DNA of 64,000 nt, taken from the NCBI GenBank assembly GCA_035524315.1, contig DATKPD010000003.1:4861-68860 (forward strand), in the 5' to 3' direction. The stretch is from BOG-938 sp035524315 (lineage in GTDB: Bacteria; Pseudomonadota; Alphaproteobacteria; Caulobacterales; Caulobacteraceae). The notes under the pieces are model-generated. The model saw only the letters and a program-made list of their open reading frames with translations, searched no databases and was not told the DNA's origin. Of this stretch, positions 1 through 8,082 are shown piece by piece. How positions within the stretch are numbered: the stretch's first letter is position 1; each line of letters opens with the position of its first letter. A program made the position numbers and the translations under genes.

Positions 1-1554
1 GGCGAAATCGGGCGAATTTGGCTGGCCGTTCTTTTCGAACACGGTGCCCAGCGTGGTGCCGTAGTGGGCTTTCTGCAGGCCGGCGATGGTGCCGAAGGCG
101 TGGTTGTTCATCACCACCCACACCACCGCGATGTCCGACTCGAAGGCCGTGGCCAGCAGCGCCGGATTCTGACCGAAGCCGCCATCGCCCACCAAGGACA
201 CCACCACGCGCTCAGGCGCGGCGATCTTGGCCCCAAGGGCGGCCGGCGCGCCAAAGCCCATGGTGGCGAAGCCGCCGGGGGTGAGGATCGATCCGGGCTC
301 GAGGATGTCGAACTGCTGGCCCACGCCGTTCTTGTTCCAGCCCACGTCGGTGGTGATTACGGCGTTGGCGGGCAGGACGGCGCGCGTGTCCGCCAGGATG
401 CGCTCAGGACGCATGGGAAACTGGTCAGAGACCTCGGCCTGGGCGCGCGAGGCCTTGAACTCGGCCCGGTAGGCGGCGATGTCGCGCTTCAGCTGGGTCG
501 CCGGCCGCGGTTCAGGATAGAGCCGCCGCGCCACGCGGTTCAGAACCTTGAGCGCCTGCTTGAGGTCGGCCACGGCGCCGATCTGGACCGGATAGTTGCG
601 GCCGATCTCGGCCGGATCGATGTCGATCTGGATCAGGCGCGAGGGCGGGATTGCGAAGGTGTATTCCTCCTCCCACGACGAGCAGTCGGCTTCCTTGAAG
701 CTTGTGCCCAGGCCCAGCAGCCAGTCGGCGTTGCGGCAATGATCGTTGATGAACTTGGTGCCCCAGAACCCGGTCATGCCCAGGATCAGCGGGTGAGCGT
801 CGCTCAGCACGCCCTTGCCCATTAGCGAGTGCGCCACCGGTATGCCCATATGATCGACGAAGGCTTCCAACTCCCGCGAGGCTTGGGCTAGCAGAACGCC
901 TCCGCCGGCGTAGATGACCGGCCGTTCCGCCGCCGCCAGCGCCTGGACGATGCGTTCGGCGGTGTCTTCGTCGAGGGTGGGCTTATCCACAGTAGGCGCG
1001 TCGAGCAGTTGGCGATCGAACAGCGCCGTGTCGACCTTGGCCGAAAAGATGTCCATCGGCACCGACACCAGCACCGGGCCAGGCCGGCCGCTTTCGGCCA
1101 AGCGGAACGCCTTATTGAGGATCTCAGGAAACAGGTCGGCGCGCTCCACGCGCCAGGCCCGCTTGACGAAGGGCCGATAGATTTCCCACTGGGCCGCGTC
1201 GGCGTGCAGATTGACTTCCTGGTGGGGATGCTTGCCGTAGAAGTGCGAGGGCACGTCGCCCGCGATCACCACCATCGGGATCGAGTCCAAGGCCGCGTTG
1301 GCCACGCCGGTCGAGGCGTTGGTCAGGCCGGGCCCGAGGTGGCTGAGCAGGACCGACGCCTTGTGCGTCATGCGCGCGTAGCCGTCGGCCATGTGCGCCG
1401 CCACCTGTTCGTGCCGCGTGTTGACGAACTGGATCTTGCTGTTGGTCAGGGCGGTGAGCACTGCAATGTTGGTGTGCCCGCACAGGCCGAAGATATGAGA
1501 GACGCCGCGGCGCTCGAGGTAGCGAACCAGTTGGTGGGAGACGAGGTCTTGCAT
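1..1554 (-). CDS. Thiamine-diphosphate-dependent enzyme (acetolactate synthase-like), C-terminus cut by window edge
   Basis: 518 codons are visible from an ATG at 1554 with an AGGA box about 8 nt upstream; the last part lies left of the window. The PYR domain holds the ThDP-activating glutamate in RHEQVAAHMADGY (Glu49). The PP domain shows the metal/diphosphate motif GDGG (456-459) ending in NN (483-484), the standard spacing of the superfamily. Known members condense or decarboxylate 2-oxo acids or acyl-CoAs (acetolactate synthase, oxalyl-CoA decarboxylase, 2-hydroxyacyl-CoA lyase); the exact substrate cannot be read here. It is the last visible gene of the leftward aldehyde dehydrogenase - CoA-transferase - citryl-CoA lyase operon, 35 nt behind the lyase. 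That context favours C-C cleavage or decarboxylation in a catabolic pathway over branched-chain amino acid synthesis. No acetolactate synthase small subunit is seen. Confidence 0.9.
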   Translation of the reverse strand, partial: MQDLVSHQLVRYLERRGVSHIFGLCGHTNIAVLTALTNSKIQFVNTRHEQVAAHMADGYARMTHKASVLLSHLGPGLTNASTGVANAALDSIPMVVIAGDVPSHFYGKHPHQEVNLHADAAQWEIYRPFVKRAWRVERADLFPEILNKAFRLAESGRPGPVLVSVPMDIFSAKVDTALFDRQLLDAPTVDKPTLDEDTAERIVQALAAAERPVIYAGGGVLLAQASRELEAFVDHMGIPVAHSLMGKGVLSDAHPLILGMTGFWGTKFINDHCRNADWLLGLGTSFKEADCSSWEEEYTFAIPPSRLIQIDIDPAEIGRNYPVQIGAVADLKQALKVLNRVARRLYPEPRPATQLKRDIAAYRAEFKASRAQAEVSDQFPMRPERILADTRAVLPANAVITTDVGWNKNGVGQQFDILEPGSILTPGGFATMGFGAPAALGAKIAAPERVVVSLVGDGGFGQNPALLATAFESDIAVVWVVMNNHAFGTIAGLQKAHYGTTLGTVFEKNGQPNSPDFA

Positions 1555-1589
1555 CGGCTTGTCCTGGAACTCGGGTCAGATGAGAGCGG

Positions 1590-2426
1590 TCACTCGGATC
1601 GCTCGAATTTTCGTCGGGGTGGGCCTGCGTAGGTGAAGGGAATGCCCTTCGGCATCGGCCCCTTCATGCGTCGTCCCGTCTTCATGACCGCCCAGGCGTG
1701 GGACAAAATCCCAACCGAGCGGGACAGAATGAACAGGCCGCGTCCCATCTCGGGCGCGAACCCCAACTCGCTGAAGATCACGGCCGTGGCCCCGTCGATA
1801 TTCATCGGGATAGCCTTGCCCGTGCGCCGGCGAATGCCCGCCTCGACCTCCCGGCCGATGGCGACATAGCCGCCGCCCACCGCGCCCTTGGCGGCGGCCG
1901 CCTCGACCAGCCCCAGCAGTGGGGCGGCCCGCGGATCGACCGGATGAAAGCGATGCCCGAAGCCGGGGATGATCTTGCCATTCTCAGCGACGTAGGCGCC
2001 CAGCGCCGCATCGACCGCAGCGGCCAGGGCCAGGCCCTGGTCCTGAAACTTACGCACAAGTTCGTACAGCGTCATGCACGCCTGCCCGGCGCCCCCGTGG
2101 GTGTCGCCCAGCACATTGATCGCCGAGGCCATGGCGTTGTTCAGGCCGATGCCGCAGCTGGCGGCCATCTGGGCGATGGCGATCGATGGCGCGTGCGGCC
2201 CGTGATCGACCGAGGCGACCAAGGCCGCCTCCAGCAGCTCGCTTTGGTCCTGTGACGGCAGTTCGCCGCGCGTCATCAGCCAGATCATCTGCACGAAGCT
2301 GATCTGGCCGATCAGGTCCTGGATCGGGTAGCCGCGGACATCGATCTCGCCCGGATGGATGTCGATGATCTCGGTCGTCCACCAGTCCGAAGCGGCCTTC
2401 ACCAAGGCGTCCGTATCGTCGGTCAT
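1590..2426 (-). CDS. Citryl-CoA lyase / short citrate-synthase-family protein
   Basis: 278 aa, far shorter than citrate synthase (about 430 aa) and close to stand-alone citryl-CoA lyases and the C-terminal part of ATP-citrate lyase. The citrate synthase active-site residues are present: His110 in GDTHGGAG, His158 in PGFGHRFHP and Asp211 in NIDGATA. Such enzymes cleave citryl-CoA or related 3-hydroxy-3-carboxyacyl-CoAs to acetyl-CoA plus a 2-oxo acid. The ATG overlaps the stop of the upstream CoA-transferase as ATGA (2423-2426), so translation is probably coupled. A longer open frame runs upstream to 2714 but lies wholly inside the CoA-transferase gene, so MTDDTDALV is taken as the start. Pairing with a CaiB CoA-transferase suggests that the CoA ester made by that enzyme is cleaved here; the natural substrate is inferred, not shown. 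Confidence 0.88.
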   Translation of the reverse strand: MTDDTDALVKAASDWWTTEIIDIHPGEIDVRGYPIQDLIGQISFVQMIWLMTRGELPSQDQSELLEAALVASVDHGPHAPSIAIAQMAASCGIGLNNAMASAINVLGDTHGGAGQACMTLYELVRKFQDQGLALAAAVDAALGAYVAENGKIIPGFGHRFHPVDPRAAPLLGLVEAAAAKGAVGGGYVAIGREVEAGIRRRTGKAIPMNIDGATAVIFSELGFAPEMGRGLFILSRSVGILSHAWAVMKTGRRMKGPMPKGIPFTYAGPPRRKFERSE

Positions 2427-3625
2427 AGGGCCCCCTCTTCGCGCAAAGCGGCAATGTCGCTTTCGCAATAGCCCAGTCCTCGTAGGACCGCATCGGTATC
2501 GGCGCCGAGCACCGGGGGCGGCGCGGGGGGCGGCGGACGCGCGCCGTCGACAAGGAAGCCGGCGCCGGCCAGGCGCAGGTCTTGATCCAGCCCCTCGATA
2601 TGTCCGACAGCCTGCACCAGACCGCGCGCTTGCACCTGGGGCAGGGCCAGGGCGTCCGGCACGCTGAGCACACGCCCCGCCGGCACGCCGATCTGATTCA
2701 GCAGGCCCTCCCACTCAGCGGCGCTGCGCGTGGACAAGGCGGCCTCGAGCTCGACGGTCAGGGCTTGCCGGTTGCGTTTGCGCGCCTCGCGCTCGGCGAA
2801 GCGCGGGTCCTGAAGCAGGTCGGGGCGGCCGATCAGTTCGGCCAGAGCCACGAACTGCTCCTGCTTATTGGCCGCGATGTTGAGCAGCCCCTCGCCCGTG
2901 CGGAAAGCGCCGGACGGCGCGGCGGTGAAGTTGTCGTTACCCATCGGCTCGGGCTCGACGCCGCAGATCAGGTAGTTGGACACCACCCAGCCCATGGTCA
3001 CCAGCACCGATTCCAGCATGGACACATCGATGTAGGCGCCCTGCCCGGTCCGCTCGCGCTGGACCAGGGCGGTGGTGATGGCGAAGGCCGCGGTCACGCC
3101 GCCAATCGAATCCGCCACCGGGTAACCCACGCGCAGGGGCGCGCTCTGGGCGTCGCCCGTGATGCTCATTACGCCGCTGAGGCCCTGAACGATCTGGTCG
3201 TAGGCGGGCGCGTTCTTCATCGGGCCGGTCTGGCCAAAGCCCGAGATCGCGCAATAGATCAGCCGGGGGTTGGTCCGCCGCAGAACCTCGTGACCGACGC
3301 CCAGCCGCTCCATCACCCCGGGCCGGAAGTTCTCGACCAGCACGTCGGCCGTCTCGACCAGGCGATGCAGAATCTGGCGGCCGGCCTCGGTCTTGAGATT
3401 GAGGGTGATCGAGGACTTGCCGCCGTTCTGGGCCAGGAAGGAGGCGCCCATCTTGCGCCGGCTCAGGGCCGGGTCAGCGCCGAGCTGGCGCGCCAGATCG
3501 CCCGAGCCGGGCGTCTCCACCTTGATCACCTCGGCGCCTTGCAACGCCAGCTGGTAGGCGCACAGCGGCCCGGCCAGGACGTTGGTCAGATCCAGAACGC
3601 GCAATCCGGCCAGGGGCGAGGTCAT
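2423..3625 (-). CDS. CaiB/BaiF (class III) CoA-transferase
   Basis: 400 aa, the family's usual length. The N-terminus MTSPLAGLRVLDLTNVLAGP is typical of class III CoA-transferases. The catalytic aspartate, which forms the mixed anhydride in formyl-CoA transferase, is Asp172 in GYPVADSIGG; further family signatures are SGFGQTGP and TGQGAYIDVSM. It moves CoA from a donor thioester to a carboxylic acid, so in this operon it would activate the acid made by the preceding aldehyde dehydrogenase. The start at 3625 lies one nucleotide after the dehydrogenase stop; an in-frame start at 3655 would add ten residues before the family N-terminus and is less likely. The stop overlaps the citryl-CoA lyase start as ATGA. 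Acid and CoA donor are unknown. Confidence 0.92.
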   Translation of the reverse strand: MTSPLAGLRVLDLTNVLAGPLCAYQLALQGAEVIKVETPGSGDLARQLGADPALSRRKMGASFLAQNGGKSSITLNLKTEAGRQILHRLVETADVLVENFRPGVMERLGVGHEVLRRTNPRLIYCAISGFGQTGPMKNAPAYDQIVQGLSGVMSITGDAQSAPLRVGYPVADSIGGVTAAFAITTALVQRERTGQGAYIDVSMLESVLVTMGWVVSNYLICGVEPEPMGNDNFTAAPSGAFRTGEGLLNIAANKQEQFVALAELIGRPDLLQDPRFAEREARKRNRQALTVELEAALSTRSAAEWEGLLNQIGVPAGRVLSVPDALALPQVQARGLVQAVGHIEGLDQDLRLAGAGFLVDGARPPPPAPPPVLGADTDAVLRGLGYCESDIAALREEGAL

Positions 3626-3626
3626 G

Positions 3627-5096
3627 TCAGCGCCGGATGAAGGGGTTGGGCACATCCAGATCGGTCGAGATCCAAACGGTCTTGGTCTCGAGGTACTCGC
3701 GGATGGCGTCCACGCCGGACTCGCGCCCCACGCCCGACTGCTTGTAACCGCCGAAGGGCGAGGTGAAGCTGGTGGCGCGGTAGTTGTTGACCCACACCGT
3801 TCCGGCCTTGAGCTTCTCGGTCATGTACATGGTCCGGTGCAGACTCTTGGTCCACACGCCCGAAGCCAGGCCGAACTTGATGTCGTTGGCGATGCGCACC
3901 GCGTCGGCCTCGTCCTTGAACGGGATGACCGACAGGACCGGGCCGAACACTTCCTCCTGGGCGATGCGCATGGCGTTGTTGACGCCGGTGAAGATGGTCG
4001 GCTCGACGAACTGGCCCGCGCCCAGATCGGGCCGGGCCTTGCCGCCCAAGGCCACCACCGCGCCCTCGGCCTTGGCGGTCTCGATGTAGCCCATGATCTT
4101 GTCGAACTGGGGCCGCGTGGCGATCGGCCCGATCTGGGTGTCGGGCAGGGTCGGATCGCCGAGCTTGGCTCCGGCGACGAAATCGACCAGCCGCTGCACG
4201 AAGCTGTCGTGGATGGTCTCCTGCACCAAGAGGCGCGAGCCGGCGATGCAGGTCTGGCCCGCCGCAGCGAAGATGCCGGAGATCACGCCCTTGACCGCCT
4301 GATCCAGGTCGGCGTCGTCGAATACGATGTTGGGCGACTTGCCGCCCAGCTCCAGGGTGACCGTCTTGAGGCTCTTGGCCGCCAACTCGTAGATGCGCCG
4401 GCCGGCCAGATCGCCGCCCGTGAAGCCCACGTGCGCCACATCCGGGTGGGTGACCAAGGCTTCGCCCACCTCGTTGCCAAGACCGGTGATGGCGTTGACC
4501 ACGCCGGGGGGGAAGCCCGCCTCTGTGAACAGGACGGCGAATTCGATCATCGAGGCCGACGTGAATTCCGACGGCTTGATCACCGCCGTGCAACCGGCGG
4601 CCAGGGCCGGCGCCAGCTTCCAGCTGGTCAGCGTGAGCGGGGAATTCCATGGGGTAATGATCGCCACCACGCCCTTGGGCTCGTAGCGCGTATAGGCGAA
4701 CACGCCCGCCTTGTCGGTGGGGATGACATGGCTTTCCACCTTGTCGGCCAAACCGGCGTAGTAGTGGAAATACTCGCCCATGTAGCGGATCTGGGTGGTG
4801 ACCTCGGCGGCGAGCTTGCCGTTGTCGTTCTGCTCGATCTTGGCCAGCCGTTCGGCGTTGGCGATCACCAGATCGGCCAGCTTGCGCAGCAGTCGGCCCC
4901 GACCGCTGGGCGACAGCGCCGCCCAAGGTCCCTCGCCCGCCTTCTTGGCCGACTCCACCGCGGCCATCACGTCAGCCGCGTCGCCCCGGGCGATCATGGC
5001 CCAGTCTTCGCCCGTGTAGGGGTTCGCGGTCGGCAGATACCGGCCGGTGCTGGGCCGAACTTCCGCGCCTTCGATGTAATGCCCGTAGTGCCGCAC
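3627..5096 (-). CDS. NAD(P)-dependent aldehyde dehydrogenase
   Basis: 489 aa and full length for the ALDH superfamily. The catalytic residues fit: Asn151 (TPWNSPL), Lys174 (IKPSE), Glu249 (LELGGKSP) and Cys283 (GQTCIAGSR), with the coenzyme loop GFTGG. It oxidises an aldehyde to the acid in the cytoplasm. The start chosen is GTG at 5096, preceded by AGAGGAA (5102-5108) at good spacing; another GTG at 5117 has a poorer ribosome site. It is the first gene of the leftward operon ALDH - CaiB - citryl-CoA lyase - ThDP enzyme. A palindrome at 5211-5224, about 115 nt upstream, recurs upstream of the TonB receptor operon and probably binds the neighbouring TetR protein. Confidence 0.94.
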   Translation of the reverse strand: MRHYGHYIEGAEVRPSTGRYLPTANPYTGEDWAMIARGDAADVMAAVESAKKAGEGPWAALSPSGRGRLLRKLADLVIANAERLAKIEQNDNGKLAAEVTTQIRYMGEYFHYYAGLADKVESHVIPTDKAGVFAYTRYEPKGVVAIITPWNSPLTLTSWKLAPALAAGCTAVIKPSEFTSASMIEFAVLFTEAGFPPGVVNAITGLGNEVGEALVTHPDVAHVGFTGGDLAGRRIYELAAKSLKTVTLELGGKSPNIVFDDADLDQAVKGVISGIFAAAGQTCIAGSRLLVQETIHDSFVQRLVDFVAGAKLGDPTLPDTQIGPIATRPQFDKIMGYIETAKAEGAVVALGGKARPDLGAGQFVEPTIFTGVNNAMRIAQEEVFGPVLSVIPFKDEADAVRIANDIKFGLASGVWTKSLHRTMYMTEKLKAGTVWVNNYRATSFTSPFGGYKQSGVGRESGVDAIREYLETKTVWISTDLDVPNPFIRR

Positions 5097-5208
5097 AGCG
5101 TTTCCTCTGGAAACCACAACTCTTCCGGTTCGTCGCCTTGGGCGATCTGAGTTCGGAAATCCTTTTCCAGCCCAGACTTACGCCCCGCCGACGGGCCAAG
5201 TCAATAAT

Positions 5209-5230
5209 ATACGTACCAGTTCGTCCATTT
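5209..5230 (+). promoter_or_regulatory. Candidate TetR operator A, upstream of the aldehyde dehydrogenase operon
   Basis: The core ACGTACCAGTTCGT (5211-5224) is an imperfect palindrome with arms ACGTAC and GTTCGT around a 2-nt centre. With its flanks (AT before, CCATTTT after) it matches site B at 11089-11111 in 20 of 23 positions, in the same orientation and at a similar distance (100-115 nt) from a leftward operon. The surroundings (AATAAT before, TTATAAA after) are AT-rich for this genome and suitable for promoter elements. Binding by the TetR protein at 11360-12025 is inferred. Confidence 0.55.
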
Positions 5231-5279
5231 TATAAACCCTCCCCTCAGAGGGCCAGTCAGGCGGCTTGTCCGGCCCCCG

Positions 5280-6278
5280 TCATTGGCAGAACGGCTCCGC
5301 GCCCATGACGGACTTGATGCCGTTCCAGATCAGGCTCTGGAACTCCAGCGCCCCTGGAAACTGTGTGTCGTCGGCGCTGAAGTCGCCCGCGTCGTGCCCG
5401 AGGGTGGTCACCCACACCTTGCCGCCGTCGTAGTACTGGCACCACGCCACTGGATGGAACGCGCCGTGGCCCGGATCACGGCCGACGACTGAAGGCGGCA
5501 TGCTGGCGAATCCGGGCGGCGGCACGCCGCGCGAGGTCCTCGCCGGCGGCTTCAGACCCGCGCCCCACGAGGCTTCATCGACCGTCGCCAGGAAGCGCAC
5601 ATGGGTGGGGAACGGGATCAGGTTGTACCACTCGTCCGTGAACTGCCATTTGGCGGGCAGGCCCTTGGTCGAGACGTCCTTGTTATCCTGGACCACCACC
5701 AGGCCCGGCCGCTCAGGGCCGTGGTCGTAGAAATTGGCGTTGCCGAGAAGGCCTTCGTAATAGGGCCAGTTGTAGAGCGTGCCGAAGGCGTTATGGATGC
5801 CGACGAACCCGCCCCCAGCGCGCATGTACTGGCGCAGGGCCGTCTTGCCATCGTCGTCGAGGTTGTCGCGCGAGGTGGAGAAGAAGATCACGGCGTTGTA
5901 GCCGCTCATGCGGGTGATGACCTTCAGATCCTCGGTGTAGTCAAGTTGGACGCCGTTGGCGGCCGCCAGGCGCAGCATCTCGCGCTGGACCACATTGTCC
6001 GGTCCCAAGGGGGGGTTGAGTCCCGGCCCCAGCGGCGCACCCAGGTCCTCATGGCGAGGACCGGCGGTGCGCGTGTACAGCAGCACCTTGTATTGGGCCG
6101 GCTTGGGGCGCGGCCAGTCGTGGAAGCATTGCGGATCCACGCCCCGGCACACGCCGTAGTTGGGATCGCCGAGGTTGTCGTTGATCGGGCCGCCGGGATT
6201 GCCGGTCTGACCCATGGCCTGGCCGGTCAGAAGGGCGGCCCCAAGCGCCGCGGCGCCGACGGTCCTCAACATGCGCAT
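5280..6278 (-). CDS. Exported ThuA-like domain protein
   Basis: 332 aa with an N-terminal signal peptide (about residues 1-23, MRMLRTVGAA followed by a hydrophobic core to GQAMGQ). The rest is a ThuA-type glutamine-amidotransferase-like fold: a strand-rich start (KVLLYTRTAGPRH), GYNAVIFFSTS, GGGFVGIHNAFGT, and near the C-terminus the family-like TTLGHDAGDF followed by SLIWNGIKSVMG. ThuA-like domains occur in sugar utilisation loci, often secreted, and most have no proven reaction. The ATG has a GGGAGAG ribosome site 5 nt upstream. It is the last gene of the TonB receptor - carboxylesterase - ThuA operon, 38 nt behind the esterase. Its export fits work on an imported compound in the periplasm; a binding rather than catalytic role is possible. 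Confidence 0.85.
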   Translation of the reverse strand: MRMLRTVGAAALGAALLTGQAMGQTGNPGGPINDNLGDPNYGVCRGVDPQCFHDWPRPKPAQYKVLLYTRTAGPRHEDLGAPLGPGLNPPLGPDNVVQREMLRLAAANGVQLDYTEDLKVITRMSGYNAVIFFSTSRDNLDDDGKTALRQYMRAGGGFVGIHNAFGTLYNWPYYEGLLGNANFYDHGPERPGLVVVQDNKDVSTKGLPAKWQFTDEWYNLIPFPTHVRFLATVDEASWGAGLKPPARTSRGVPPPGFASMPPSVVGRDPGHGAFHPVAWCQYYDGGKVWVTTLGHDAGDFSADDTQFPGALEFQSLIWNGIKSVMGAEPFCQ

Positions 6279-6316
6279 ACCTACTCTCCCTGGGCGGACC
6301 TATAGGGCGCCGGTTG

Positions 6317-7999
6317 TCAGTCTCGCGGGCCAGTCCGCGCCGGCGTGGCCGGCGTGATCGCCGCCGCCGGATGGGCCTTGAGCCAGTCCATGCCGTTCAC
6401 ATCGATATCCTGCATATGCGTGGCGTCATCCATCACCAACTTCTGCTCGTGGGCCGCGCTCCAGGGCTTCCAGGGCATGGCCGGCGTGGAGGGATCGCCC
6501 GTATTGGCGAAGGCGATCAAGGCGCCGCTCATACGGTCGATCAGCGTCCGGTCCCAAGGCTTGGGTTCCCGCGTGACCCGCAGCCAGTTGTACTTATCCA
6601 GCGTGTCGAACCAGTAGGGAATGTCGGCGGTGTGATAGGCGCCGGCCGTGGCCGGGTCCTGGTCGGCGAAGGTCACGCCCGGCGCATAGGGATGGGTGTG
6701 GGCGAACAGGTCGATGTAGGTCGCCGAGTGATTGTACCGCGCCTGAAGCTGAGCGCAGGTTCGCGACGCGGCTTCCAGCCCCTGTTCGCGCGCCGCCTTC
6801 ATGCCCGCCTGGTAGACGTCCGCATCGGTGGCCGCGGGATAGAGCTTGAGGAAGGCGTCCGCATCCGGCCCGTACATCTGAGCAGCCAGCGCCCTATATT
6901 CAGCGACGGTCTTCACGTGGGCCAAAGGATTTCCAGCGTCGAGATCTTCATGATTGGAGCTGGCGATGATCGGCACGTCGTTGACGGCGTGGGCGTCCAG
7001 CGCGGCCTTCTTGGTCAGGGGCCAGAAATAGCCGTCGACGACTGGGCCCGCGCGAACGCCCCGGACGCTCACGCCCACCTGGCTTTCCGCCTGCAAGGCC
7101 AGGATTTTGTCGGCGGGGACCTGGCGCATGGCGTCCAGATCGGCCGCGCCCAGGCGCTTTTGGATATCCAGGCCGATCTGCTCGCCGCCTTCCAGGGTGG
7201 TGTTGGCGCCGATCATGGAGCTGTCGGTATAGCTGCATGCGCTCGACATGACCGCGCCGCGGAACAAGCCCTTGGACAAGGGGCTGAACAGCTGGGCCGA
7301 CACCCCGCCGGCGCCCGCCGACTGGCCCATGATCACCACCTTGGCCGGGTCGCCGCCGAAGGCCGCAATATTGTCGTGCACCCAGCGCAGGGCCGCGTTC
7401 TGATCGAGATAGGCGTAGTCGCCCGAGTGGCCGCCCTGCTCCTTGGTCAGTTCCGGATGGGCCATGAAGCCCAGGATGCCGACACGGTAGTTGAAGTTGA
7501 CGAATACCGCGCCGCGCCGCGCCATGGCCTCGCCGTCATAGTTGGCCATGCCTGACGAGCCGATGGTGTTGCCGCCGCCGTAGATGAACACGATGACCGG
7601 CAGCCCGGCCCCCGCCTTGGCTTGGGGCGGCGTCCAGATGTTCATGTAGAGGCAGTCTTCCGAAGACGCCTCCTCGCCGAAGTAGTGGTTGATGTTGTGC
7701 GGCCGCAGGACCTGGATGCACTCCGGTCCCTTGCGATCAGCGGTCCATACGCCCTTCCAGTTGATCGGCTGCGGCGGGCGCCAACGCAGGTCGTCCACCG
7801 GAGGCTTGGCGAACGGAACGCCAAGGTAGGCCTTGACCCCTGAGTCCAGCAGGGTTCCAGCCACAGGACCGCCGTTCGTCGCGACCGGATCGCCCGGAAT
7901 GGCGACCATCGCGCCGGCGAACGCGCCGCCGGGATTCAGGACCAGGGCGATAACGGCGGCGAGGCCCGCCGCCGCCTTTGAGACCGAGTGCGACGACAT
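6317..7999 (-). CDS. Exported type-B carboxylesterase
   Basis: 560 aa alpha/beta hydrolase of the carboxylesterase/cholinesterase family. The family signature SEDCLYMNIWTP, the oxyanion-hole GGG (about 141-143) and the nucleophile elbow MGQSAGAGG (Ser227) are all present. A signal peptide runs to about GAFAG near residue 28, so the enzyme is periplasmic or secreted. The chosen ATG at 7999 has GGAG six nucleotides upstream; an in-frame ATG at 8011 is the alternative. It lies 83 nt after the TonB receptor gene and before the ThuA-like gene. The likely job is hydrolysis of an ester carried in by that receptor, releasing an alcohol and an acid. The ester is unknown. Confidence 0.93.
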   Translation of the reverse strand: MSSHSVSKAAAGLAAVIALVLNPGGAFAGAMVAIPGDPVATNGGPVAGTLLDSGVKAYLGVPFAKPPVDDLRWRPPQPINWKGVWTADRKGPECIQVLRPHNINHYFGEEASSEDCLYMNIWTPPQAKAGAGLPVIVFIYGGGNTIGSSGMANYDGEAMARRGAVFVNFNYRVGILGFMAHPELTKEQGGHSGDYAYLDQNAALRWVHDNIAAFGGDPAKVVIMGQSAGAGGVSAQLFSPLSKGLFRGAVMSSACSYTDSSMIGANTTLEGGEQIGLDIQKRLGAADLDAMRQVPADKILALQAESQVGVSVRGVRAGPVVDGYFWPLTKKAALDAHAVNDVPIIASSNHEDLDAGNPLAHVKTVAEYRALAAQMYGPDADAFLKLYPAATDADVYQAGMKAAREQGLEAASRTCAQLQARYNHSATYIDLFAHTHPYAPGVTFADQDPATAGAYHTADIPYWFDTLDKYNWLRVTREPKPWDRTLIDRMSGALIAFANTGDPSTPAMPWKPWSAAHEQKLVMDDATHMQDIDVNGMDWLKAHPAAAITPATPARTGPRD

Positions 8000-8082
8000 T
8001 GAACGCTCCATCGAGGATCACAAAAGGTCTCGGCGGCGGGCCGGGTTTGGGGGCGCCCGCCGCCGAGAGAGGCCGCTTATTT

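Noticed and set aside
1..1554. Biosynthetic acetolactate synthase large subunit
   Set aside because: No small subunit or ilv genes nearby; the operon partners (CaiB, citryl-CoA lyase, ALDH) are catabolic.
3582..5150. 522-codon open frame on the + strand opposite the aldehyde dehydrogenase
   Set aside because: It is antisense to a gene with all ALDH catalytic residues; GC-rich third positions keep such frames open. Its product is low-complexity (Gly, Arg, His, Asp) without domains.
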